From: Polychytrium aggregatum
Lineage: Eukaryota > Chytridiomycota > Chytridiomycetes > Polychytriales
DNA length: 64,000 nucleotides
Reading direction: 5' to 3'
Assembly (NCBI RefSeq): GCF_025602895.1
Contig: NW_026516364.1
Location: forward strand, 1 to 64,000
In this document: positions 1 to 9,485 of the stretch, piece after piece
How positions within the stretch are numbered: the stretch's first letter is position 1
Layout of the letters: the number at the start of each line of letters is the position of its first letter
Program-made: the position numbers and the translations under genes
Notes under the pieces: model-generated
The model's input: only the letters and a program-made list of their open reading frames with translations
The model's database searches: none
Told to the model about the DNA's origin: nothing

Positions 1-211
1 TCACTCCAAGTGCACGGTCCTGTCGGTATGCATATCTCAACAACGCCATGGGACGGACACTCCCAACACTACTTCATCGGACAACGCACTGCCGGATGTG
101 TGAGGCGTTTTGCCGCACTCCTCTCGCGCCAACATTCACGCGCATGAGGCAGGATGGGATCGTCTCCACAATACTGCAGCGAGCAAAAGCAGCATAAAGA
201 AAGCCACGTAC

Positions 212-648
212 CTCTCCTTTGGGATTAACGAGTATCGGGAAATGGACCTGCTGCGGAGCGGGAATGGGATCCGAAAACGCGAGAGCACTCCACAGATGCA
301 GGCCCCAAGGAATCGATTTCTCCAGATAGGGCACTTCGTGGCGGTCGAGCGCCCAGCGAACCAACTCTGAGGCGACGATGAGGCAGTCGAGTGCGTCAGT
401 TGGTGCGTGGGCAGCGGCGATCTCTCCTGCCGGGATAGGAGCGGCAGCACCGGCCGAGCATCCAGCGAGCCATGGAAATATCACCACGAACTGTCGTCAG
501 CAATCCCACCACAATGCGAGTCCCATGGAACCGTGTAGAGCGTGCATAGTTGCGCTGGACTCTCCGCCGCGGGCGGAGGCCTCTTGGTGTCCTCGTCGGA
601 GGAGTAGTAGTCCTCGATGTGGTTCCACTTGTCGTAGCTGAGTGGCAT
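212..648 (-). CDS. GST N-terminal (thioredoxin-fold) domain protein, 3' end unresolved
   Basis: Two exons join in phase: 648-510 (46 codons plus one base) and 366-212. The intron uses GT at 509/508 and an acceptor CAG ending at 367. The first residues MPLSYDKWNHIEDYYSSDED form an acidic N-terminus. The spliced product then reads LYTVPWDSHCELVRWALDRH and continues to a stretch with HFPILVNPKGE. This is the layout of a glutathione S-transferase N-terminal domain: beta strand, cysteine-containing loop, RWAL helix, and the strand before the cis-proline. A donor GTACGTGG follows at 211, so more exons lie to the left; the next acceptor (a TGCAG near position 161) gives only a short tail before a stop. 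The alpha-helical C-terminal domain was not found. The fold call is by inspection only, and substrate and function are unknown. Confidence 0.45.
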
Positions 649-1301
649 TTGCAGATCTTGACGGCCAAGTGCGGGCGGGCGAATGCAGCTCGTAAAAGTC
701 AACCCGAGCATGTCGACGGTGCTGGCGCCTGAGGCACGTTTCCACATGGCGAGGGCGGCCAGCCTCAACCCGCCAAAACAACCACCGTGGCTGCCTCGCT
801 GGAATCGATTGGGGGACCGAGAAGATGCTGTTCTCGGTCTGTGTCTGGGCAGCAGCTGCGACGGTGCCGGGATAATGCCGGGACGATGTTGGCTGTTCAT
901 CCTCCATGGGCGTCGACCAGGTGTATTCACGGGTGGTCTCTCTCCTCCTCCCCCCACAAACCAATGATCCAGAGAGAAATCAGCATGACAGGTCGAGGCT
1001 ATGCGGCTTGCATCACAGCGACATAGCAGGTCCGATCACAATACAAAGTGCGTGCTTCTCTCGATGACTGTGTCGTCTTGCCATCTGACGAACGGCAATC
1101 GCTCAAAGACACCACCGCCAGCCGCTTCCGGCACCATTCGGAGATAGTGTGCATATTCCACTGATCCCATGCGCAGTACTTCTGCAGTCTGTCTATCGAC
1201 AGCTTGCTCTTGAGGGCGTATCCAAGGCCGGTCGACGAGCATCCGCTCGCTCGCAGGGTGTGCGACCCGATGTCGGTGGCGGTGTGTACTGCCACAGTTG
1301 C
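649..1301. other. Intergenic interval with one doubtful small ORF
   Basis: No convincing gene is seen between the GST-like start and the stop of the NSL1-like gene. A 68-codon minus-strand ORF (1242-1036) has a plausible composition but no recognisable motif and no supporting splice sites. The rest should hold the promoter of the GST-like gene and the 3' end of its neighbour. Confidence 0.4.
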
Positions 1302-2727
1302 CTAATATGGGTTATATTGGGCTGTCGCTTCGAGCCGCCTCATGAAGCCCGATCGCGACCTGCGTGGGGTCGCCGAGGGGGTGGTGCTGGCACCCATGGT
1401 CGACCGCCGGCTGGGAGTCCTCTCGACGCTGCTTTGGGGGATGTTCCAGCTCTCGAGCACTTGTCGGGCGCGCCGAAGCTTCTGGACGACTGGCTCAATG
1501 TCCTGCAGCGAGCGAGCGATTCAGCCAGCAAGGAGGATCAGTGTCGGGTCCGGCGAGGACATCACAGGCGGCGCGGCGAGAGACAGCACCATACCTTGCT
1601 GACTGCAGCGACCATGTCGAGACTTGCGACGTATTGCTCAGTGACATGGCTATCCACAAAGTCGTCCAGGGCAGCTGGTCCGACCGCCACGGGTCACGCG
1701 AAGAAGAGGCGGCCGAGTGAGTCGAGTTGGAATTCGTTGAGCGAGGTTGATTTGGCACGGCGCGGCGACGGCAGGATGCAAGGCAGGCCCGGGCGTGCAG
1801 TAGCAATCGGCCAGGATGTGCCTGAGCGAATCGAGCGTGACAGCGCAGCGAGCTGCAATGCGATACGATGCGATGCGATGCGATGCGAAGTGCATGTCCA
1901 GCAAAAAATGCGGCTTACAGTGGGCGGGCACAAGAGGCTGTGCGTTCGGCCGTGCGCTGAACGATCGAATGAGGGCCAGACGCTGCTCCAAAATACTGTC
2001 CGAAAGCGTTTCGATTTCCGGGAGGCACTTGCGCTTGAGCTCGGCAATGGCCAGTCGCTTCATTTCGACTTTGTGGGCCAGCTCCTGGCATTTCCGGCTC
2101 AGGCCCTCGTCGAATTCTTCGTAGACTGCAGCCCCAGTCAAAGGCGCATCGAGTCAATGGTCGATGTTAGCACGGATCCAGGAACTCAGTGAAACAGGGA
2201 TCCGGTGGCCAGCCCAAGGGCTTCAGCAACATCGATAGCTGATATTTGGCCTCTGCCGCGGTGCCGCTCTGCCGATTGCGGTTGCCGATTGTAGGGGGGG
2301 GGCGGCGCTGTGCCCAGGCTGATACTTGCCTACTTTCTTCTGGATGGCCTCCTCAAACTCGACGCCGTTGATCTTGATGTTTGGGCCAGCCATTTTGAAC
2401 AGGCGCTTTATGTACTGTGGGTACGAGTTGGAGAGGCATGATGGCCACCTCAGGTCAGCACAACGCCAAGCAAGCCAAATCCAGAACGAGCCCAGCGAGC
2501 TGAGGGTCGGTGGAACGGACCTTCTCGGTAAACTTTTCCATCGCTTCGTCGCCGAGGGCGAAAGGCCCGTCTTGTCTGGCCCTGATTTCGGAAAAGATGG
2601 CCTTGATGGCATTGCGGATCTGATCCTGGAGGTAGGTGAGGTCGTCGAGACAGTCCATCTCGATTTTGGCGTGGACCGAGGACGATGTTGGATTTGAGAT
2701 TGCTGAAGCGGATAGTGAGCTCGACAT
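1302..2727 (-). CDS. NSL1: NSL1/Mis14-like kinetochore subunit (MIS12 complex)
   Basis: In known systems NSL1/Mis14 is one of four coiled-coil proteins of the MIS12 complex, which links centromeric chromatin to the NDC80 complex. Evidence here is a helical N-terminal exon starting at 2727, then an exon with FKMAGPNIKINGVEFEEAI. This resembles the family signature N-I-x-I-N-G-x-x-W/F-x-E-A. A coiled-coil exon with EEFDEGLSRKCQELAHKVEM follows. The 3' splices are in phase: exon to 1919 (donor GTAAGC), exon 1674-1595 (donor GTATGG), exon 1502-1302 ending in TAG. The last exon contains DIEPVVQKLRRARQVLESWN and a basic Ser/Thr-rich tail. The two 5' introns are less certain because their donors are weak. 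The 230-base intron between 1919 and 1674 carries a GATGC-type repeat near 1863-1887. Mis12-complex membership rests on one short motif plus overall layout. Confidence 0.55.
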
Positions 2728-3262
2728 GATGAAGAATCAGGCGGCACTGTGGTAACGTGTGGGGCTGGATCTGTGGGCTGCTGAGGGGGCAGGCAGGCAA
2801 GAAGGTGCAGTCGAGGCTGGGAGGTGCAGTCGAGGCAGAGATGGCCAACAGAGCGAAAAGCGCGGCCAAGTCCGTCGTGGTGAGTTCTACACGTGACTCT
2901 GTGGGAACAGACACCAGAACGGCCAAATGCAACATTCGGCCGTGCCGATCAGGCAGTTACGGAGGAGTGCTGAATGGAGCAGCTCCAATCAATAGCGAGT
3001 GCTAGTCGACCGACGCACTGGATTGCGTTGCACCGCGCCTGGCTTGCTTCACTGCGCTCCCGACGGCTTGCCTGATTGCACATGATTCGCTGTCGTCACA
3101 CTGGACCAGCTCACGGTTTGAGTATTCATCCCTGGAGCCGCGACAGAGACAGTACCGCAGAGGCGTATCCCTTCCAATAGGCATATACCCTTTGAGTCTT
3201 CGTAGGGGAAAAGCCTTACTGGTCGTCTTCGTGTCTCGTCGTTGAGGCTTTCCTCCGACTCG
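2728..3262. promoter_or_regulatory. Divergent promoter region, NSL1-like / HCN-like channel
   Basis: These 535 bases separate two start codons that point away from each other. No open frame with protein-like composition was seen, so both promoters and 5' UTRs should lie here. No clear TATA box was found. Confidence 0.4.
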
Positions 3263-6200
3263 ATGAGCAGCAATCCCTCAAACCCATCGACGGGTAGGAG
3301 CAACGGCGTCGCACGCAATCGGTCCTTCAGCAGCCCGCTGTCTCGTCAGCTTGCCGCCGAGGGCATGCAAGAAATCTCCGGAACTAGCGAAATCGATCAG
3401 GAGCGACTCCATCCCGAAAGGAAGAGAAGCGATGCCAGTATGAGCTCGGTAGGATCGGAAAGGCGGCACAGCAGAGGAAGCATCCAAATCCCCGAAGAGC
3501 CTGAGCAGCAGCCTGAAGCCAATGACACCCGTGGAGAAGAGCAGTCAAAAGCGTCACTGGGCAGCAATGATTATGGCTACGAGAGCGCCAGTGACGCGGA
3601 CGACATCGAGGAACCCTACCAGGAAGATGAGACCGGCATTCTTGAGGACATCCGTGAGCAGCTCTACTATGTGCGGGCGATCCTTGAGGGCCTCGAAGCG
3701 AGGATTTCGGTGCCGCGACGTGCATCACATCCACGGCAGTCCTTCTTGAGGCCGAACTACGATTCTCAGGAGAGCCTTCATCACATGGCTTCGTGGCAGG
3801 CCTCGCACTCGGCCCTGTCTGAGACGGCCAAGTCCAAATCAGTCTACAGGACCGCCCTTGCCGACAAAAAGTTCCTCCGTCGCGAAACCATGCCCTCGAT
3901 GATGCTCGCCCGGCAGCCGTCCAGCGCGCTGCCGCTTTCCTCCATCAGGCCGGATCTGATGATGGAAGGTGCACACTCTCAACAGATTATGCCGACCAAG
4001 TCCGAGGCCAGGCTGAATACGCTGGAAACGATCTTCACACAGCCATCGGAACTCACGCGCTCGCAGTCAACAAACCGCCGAAAGTCGCTAGGCCTCGATT
4101 TGCTGAAGAATTCGGCCATGAATTTGATCTCGGATATCACCAAGCCGGCAGCAGCCACCGCTGGTGTATCTGGAACGATACCGCCCTCGTCGCTGCAAGC
4201 CGCTCCTGGCACAACTCCCGCGCAGCCATCAGCGCCGTCGACGACGACGTTGCCGACAGCTGCAATCGGTGGGCCCACACTGCCCAATACTTGTGTCGCC
4301 GAAAAGCCCTCTATACCAGTGATCAACCTCGAGGGATCATCTCAATCGAATTTAAAACAGGTCAAAGACGCACATATTCAGGGGACCGGCTTTGCTCCGA
4401 GTCCAGGCGGCTCTGCAGCTCCGACCCAAGGAAGCGGGGCCGTTCCGGCCAGGTGCCCTCCAGATATAATGACGAGGCCAATGACCATGGCCAGGAACTC
4501 ACATTTGAACCAGGCAGCTCAGAGCACAAGTTATACAAAGACTTCGACAACAAGCGTCGAAGTTCTCAAGAGCAACATCGATCTCGATGCCGAGCTGGGA
4601 CTGCATTCTAACCAGAAGGACGCAGGCGAGCAGCGCATGCGTTTAATATGCATTCACCCAGATTCAACATTCTACAATTGGTGGACGATTTTCATGGCTG
4701 GTATGACTATGGGCCGCGGCTACTTTGTGCATTCAGATGAACTGTTTGAATGTGCGCTATCGATGCGAGCATATTCCCTGCAGGATTTTGGAGGTTGGGT
4801 GGGCACCATGAGAGCCTTTCCTGACATCCATAACATAGTATCTGCTGTCCACGTTGCCTTTGTTTCTCATGACATCGTGCCGTTGGGTTGACGAATGTCC
4901 ATGAGTTAATTGATGGTTACGTGCACCCGGCACTCAGTGGTTCAAGCCACGGTATTGCTTTTGGTTCCCCTCTTTGCAGCAATGGAAAGGCTCTACTACT
5001 ACGTAGCTCCCGCATCCACGGCATACGGGCTGCTGTTTCTCGCGGACCTGGCTATCCGAACGATGCTGTTGCCGTCAGAGCGCAACGACAATGCCCCCGT
5101 GGTCTCGCCGGCAATGCGATTCGTGAAAAAGTCATTCAACTTCTGTCTCGATATCGTCGCCATCATTCCATTTGATCAGTTCCTGCCAAATCCACAGCCG
5201 CTCTTGCTGCTCAAGTTCTTTGCGTGTCGCAACTTTTACTACAAGCTCAAAAAGTCGCCGCTCTTTGCGGCGTTTCTCAACTACCTCGACGAGAAGTTTG
5301 AGTTCTCCCAGGGACACTTCATGTTTGCTTTTCTTACCACCTTTCTGCTCCTGGTGCTGCACTGGGAGGCTTGTGCACTCTGGTTGCTAGGGCGATACAA
5401 CAACTATGCCGACTGGGTAGATGCATCAGTTGTCCTCCAAGAGCGAGTGCTCGCGCAGTATATCTGGACTTTTCAGATGGCCATCGCAAACACGTTCCAG
5501 ATGAGCTACAAGTAAGTGATGGCCCTTGAGCAAGTCCACTCCTGTTGGCCCGCCATTCCCTTTCGATTTTCATGGACACGAGGATTCTCAAAACACTGGA
5601 TATGGAGGACAAACGCCTGTGGCGGGCTGGAGAGACTTTGGTGAAGGATGATGAGGGATAAATAGCCAGGCGGGGGAGCCGGCATGCCAGGATGCTCTCG
5701 AATCGCGGGTGCATGACCGATCTTCCCACTCGCCTTGCAATCAAACTCAACAACTACGTCAACGACTGCCCGCAGGTCGACCGACACTGTCCAGCAATGC
5801 ATCTTTATTTCTTTTGTGGTGTTTGCATCCTTGTTGGTGAGTGTAGCATATCCAAAGAATTGGGTGAATGGGGCATTGCCGCAAAGTTTATTGTTCTATA
5901 GTCAGAGGAGGCTGTCGTTGGCACAAGCAGCGGATGTATTGAGCACGAATATGCTGGATGCGTGGCTGCACTTTCCACGATGTCCGTCGTTCATTCCAAT
6001 GGCTAACTCGCATGAATGGTATGGACTCTGGACATCAGTATGCATCCATTATCGCGACACTGTTCTCGTTTGTCGGATTTGACGGCTCTGCACGGCTCTA
6101 CCGGCAAAAAAATGGACACGGTCAACGAATACCTGCGATACAAGCAGGTTCCTGAGGTCCTCCGACAGCGCGTCCGGGACTTTTACTACGTCAAGTACAA

Positions 6201-7021
6201 GGGAAAGTACTTTGACGAGGTAGGCAGCATGGAGGCCGACTGGAGGAGGCCAATGATTCAGTTTTGTCACTTGGGGCGCCGAGTAGTGGCCGCCACCGAG
6301 GCCAAAGCAGGGCGCATCTTTCTGACGGTCGTCTTCTCAAGGTCGGCCTCCTCAGCGAGTTGAACGTGCCCATCATCCGAGACATTGCCCTTTGGAACTG
6401 CAGCGACCTGATCTCCAAGGTCGACTTTTTGTCACGGCACGAGAACGACGGACGAGACAACCTGTTTTCGTGGCAGATTGCAATGGCACTGGTGCCGTGC
6501 TACTTTGTCAAGGATGAAGACATCTTCATCGCAGGCGAGGAGGGCGATTCCATGTACTTTATCGAGACCGGCGAGTGCGAAGTAATTGTCAATGGCGTCT
6601 CAGTAACTCGGCTGAAAGAAGGCAGTTTCTTTGGCGGTGAGTCTGACAGAGATGATGGTGCTTGCAGCAGAGACTGAGTGCGGCTGCCAGCCCGATCGCC
6701 ACGAGAGAACGCGAGAGAGCTGGCAGCATGTGGCGGTTCTCAGCTAACGCCGGCGGCTCCACTGGAAACGCAGAGCTATCGCTCATATCGGGAGGACGAC
6801 GGACGGCAACAGTCCGGGCGGCAAAGCATTGTGTGCTGTACCGGCTGGCGAAGGACGATTTCAACGAGATTCTCATCGAATACGAGGACGTGCGCCGACG
6901 CATCCAGCTCATCTACCAAGACAGACTCAAGCGATCCGAGAAGCAGGAGCGACGGATCCGCATCTTGGGAGTACCAAAGCAAAACAGCCTGAGCCGTTCG
7001 GTCGCGACCGGTGGCGGGTGA
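3263..7021 (+). CDS. HCN/CNG-like cyclic-nucleotide-gated channel (one-base frameshift in exon 4)
   Basis: Six exons join in phase: 3263-4700, 4947-5511, 5776-5836, 6039-6219, 6342-6636, 6774-7021. They give 928 residues if one A of the A7 run at 6106-6112 is removed. The first 480 residues are Ser-rich and probably disordered. The membrane part follows: S1 around FYNWWTIFM, S5 around FMFAFLTTFLLLVLHWEA, a pore helix ending NTFQMSYK, and S6 QCIFISFVVFASLL. The C-linker contains DTVNEYLRYKQVPEVLRQRV and KYKGKYFDE. The cyclic-nucleotide-binding domain shows GDSMYFIETGECEVI, FFGELSLI (the phosphate-binding cassette, completed across the last intron) and RTATVRA. Such channels pass cations across the plasma membrane in response to voltage or cNMP; in the zoosporic fungus Blastocladiella a CNG channel acts in phototaxis. 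The expected GYG filter reads SYK here. Start ATG 3263 was chosen because the upstream in-frame codon at 3242 is TTG. Confidence 0.85.
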
Positions 7022-7734
7022 GGGGGAACAGAAATGCGACGGGACCGGCGATGGTCCATGGAACGAGATTGCCTGAGCGCGCCAGGAACATCCGGGGCCT
7101 GGCCGGCGCAGCGCCGCCATCATGCACAATAGAGGAGCGCTTTTGGACACTGCCGTTGGTGCTGGTGCTGGTGCTGGTGCTGGTGCTGGTGCTGGGCAAA
7201 AGGGCCGGAACCTGGAATGGAACGTTCTCAGGCACAGGTGCTGCGCACGCCACAGCAAGTTACCTGTGCGACGGTGAGCGCGTGTGTGGCGCACCCTCGC
7301 CCGCGTCCGACACGAGATGCGCGCACTAAATGTCACACACGGCGCGCCCGCCTGCCTTTTGTGCGAGCGTGTCGCGTCGCGGTGCGGCGCCCGCCGCAAC
7401 CCCGTTTCGCCCCTCGCCTGTCGTCGGTTTGGCCTGCTCCAAAGGCACTTTGGTCTCCTTCTTCGGCTTCGTCCTTCGGCTTCGTCCTTCGACTTCGTTC
7501 TTCGGCTTCGTTTCCGCAACCTCCTTCCCCAATCGTCTCCTGGGTCCGCTCCCCTTGGACATCAGTCTTGGACGCCGGTCCTGCACATTTGTCCTACACA
7601 TCTGTCCTGCACATCCGTCTTGGACGACCCACTTGGATTTCAAGCCTCGGCTCGTCCCTCCCGACCTTGCCTATCCACAGTCCCCAGTCCTTCGCTCCCG
7701 TCTTCCCACAATCGCCCCCGCATCCCCCGTCGGC
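7022..7734. other. Intergenic region with CTGGTG microsatellite
   Basis: No gene is seen between the channel stop and the next ATG. A run of about six CTGGTG units lies at 7157-7195. The final 250 bases before 7735 are pyrimidine-rich on the plus strand with repeated CTTCG-type motifs near 7455-7510, a usual look for a strongly expressed fungal promoter and 5' UTR. Confidence 0.45.
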
Positions 7735-8727
7735 ATGAAACTCTCGCTGTCACTCCTCACCGGCTTCGTGGCCTCGGCTGCCCTGGCCTCGGCCCAGAGC
7801 ATCGACTTTTTGCCCTGGGATCCCACTCTCCCCCAGACCTGCAAGGACGCCTTCAACCAGACCGGCGCCCTCGGTCAGCTCGTCGGCTCCTGCGGCGGCT
7901 CTGGCCTGTTGACAATTGCCTCGGCCCCCGGCGCCTTTGCTGTCGACGGCTCCTTCGTCCTGTCGCTCTGCAGCTCGGATTGCGCCTCGGCCGTGCAGAC
8001 CTTTTCCATCTCGCTGTACCCGTACTGCGGCACCTCGTCGATCTTCCTGGCCTCCAACAACCCCAGCGACAGCTTCTTCTCGACCGTCCTTGGCGGCATC
8101 ACCGTCCCCGAGATTGCCCTGACCATCTCGGCCTTGACCACCATCGGATGTCTCCGTGACAGCTCGAACGGCCAGGGATACTGCCTGCTGCAGAACTATG
8201 CCAACTTCCAGAGCAAGATCCCGGGTCTGTCGCAGGATCCCAACAACACCGCCGCCCCATCGCTCCTCTCCATCTTCCCGCCTGTTTCGCAGGCCCAGAA
8301 CCAGAACGTCATGTGCACGTCCTGCGTCCAGCGCCAGTACCAGACCTCGACCAACGCCACCACCTTCTCATTCTTCCGGTTCCTCAAGCCTTACACCGAT
8401 GCCCTCTCGGCCAGCGTGCCCAAGTGTCCTGGTGTCGTTCCCGTCACTCCCTCGCCGCCGCCGCCGTCTGGCAACACCACCAACACCAACACCACCACCC
8501 CGGCCTCGCCTTCTGGCAACTCGACCCAGTCCGCCAATGCTACCGGCACCGCCTCGGCCTCAGCATCGGCATCCTCGGCTTCGGCATCCGCCTCGGCTTC
8601 GCCTGCCCAGCTCGTTGCCCGTGGGCTGAAGGCCTCGGCTGCCGACTCGACCGTGCGACCCGCCTCGGTGGTCCTGACGCTGGTCTCGTCGCTTGTCGTC
8701 CTGGGACTGACTGCCATGGTGCAGTAA
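7735..8727 (+). CDS. Secreted GPI-anchored Ser/Thr-rich cell-surface protein
   Basis: An uninterrupted 330-residue ORF. It starts with a classical signal peptide (MKLSLSLLTGFVASAALASA, likely cleaved before QSID). A cysteine-containing ectodomain of about 220 residues follows, with paired Cys spacing and several N-glycosylation sequons (NQT, NNT, NAT). Then comes a Pro/Asn/Thr stretch, a SASASAS low-complexity stalk, and a C-terminal hydrophobic segment (VVLTLVSSLVVLGLTAMV) with nothing after it but a glutamine. That tail is typical of a GPI-attachment signal, which predicts a plasma-membrane or cell-wall location. No catalytic domain was recognised, so the function is unknown; a structural or adhesive wall role would be a guess. 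Codon use is strongly C-ending, suggesting high expression. Confidence 0.75.
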   Translation: MKLSLSLLTGFVASAALASAQSIDFLPWDPTLPQTCKDAFNQTGALGQLVGSCGGSGLLTIASAPGAFAVDGSFVLSLCSSDCASAVQTFSISLYPYCGTSSIFLASNNPSDSFFSTVLGGITVPEIALTISALTTIGCLRDSSNGQGYCLLQNYANFQSKIPGLSQDPNNTAAPSLLSIFPPVSQAQNQNVMCTSCVQRQYQTSTNATTFSFFRFLKPYTDALSASVPKCPGVVPVTPSPPPPSGNTTNTNTTTPASPSGNSTQSANATGTASASASASSASASASASPAQLVARGLKASAADSTVRPASVVLTLVSSLVVLGLTAMVQ

Positions 8728-9485
8728 GAGCCAGACGCCTGTCCTACCCTCAAGATCCCCCCCCCGCTGCCGTCGTCGCCACCAATTATTCAATTGCCCA
8801 CCGCCGCTCCTGTATCCTGTGTTTGTCATGTTTCGCTCTACCCTTGCTTGACAGACTTCCATGAGCTTTGCAGACCGTCGACCTTTGCCCCTTCTAAGCT
8901 GCCTTGCCCAGCAATCTAGATTTGTCCTCCCCTCTCCGCCGTCCCACAGCTACCCCCGTATTCACATCATGTCGCTTTGCTCTTGTTGCTTTTTGCTTGC
9001 TCTGGATGGCTTGATGGGTATGCGTTGCCCACGTCTTGCCAAAGTACTTCTCCGTACCCGATCTGCTGTCCAAAGCACACACATTGCTTCTTTGCCCCCC
9101 CCCGACTCTGCCCCTTCAATACATTGATCTGTTTAAATCTCCAGACCGGTCGCTCCGAGCACTTTGAATGTACATCGGATGATGGCAATCGGCATCGTCC
9201 TCGAATCTGAAGTGACTCGCCGCTTTTCTCTGTTCTCCTCAACTTCCTTTTTTGATTCAGTTTGATACATGGCTTTCTGAGAGGCCGTCCGAAGGTACAT
9301 CAGCCGGTTACATCCATAACAATATACATCAAAACTGGCAAATATGGAACAAGTGCAATGGAGAGATGGAGAGCAAGGGCGGGAGGGAAAGAAGCGGGGA
9401 AGGTGAGGTAAGCGCAAACAAAGTGAAATGCAAAGGGCAGTGGGAAGATCAAGGGGATGGCCGCCGAAAGTGGGGCATAGCTGCT
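8728..9485. other. Convergent 3' region
   Basis: This is the space between the stop of the GPI protein (+) and the stop of the RRM protein (-). It holds pyrimidine runs (a C7 near 8758 and a C8 near 9098) but no credible coding frame, so it should be the two 3' UTRs. Confidence 0.4.

Noticed and set aside
1036-1242. Small minus-strand ORF (68 codons, MLVDRPWIRPQ...)
   Set aside because: Plausible composition but no motif, no splice partner, and only 60 bases from the NSL1-like stop; kept as a note, not a gene.
1149-2192. 347-codon plus-strand frame
   Set aside because: It is antisense to the NSL1-like exons, whose splice phases agree; the plus frame has no recognisable domain.
7284-8159. 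Long overlapping frames around the GPI-protein gene
   Set aside because: Strong C-ending codon use opens the other frames; only the 7735 frame has a signal peptide and a GPI signal.
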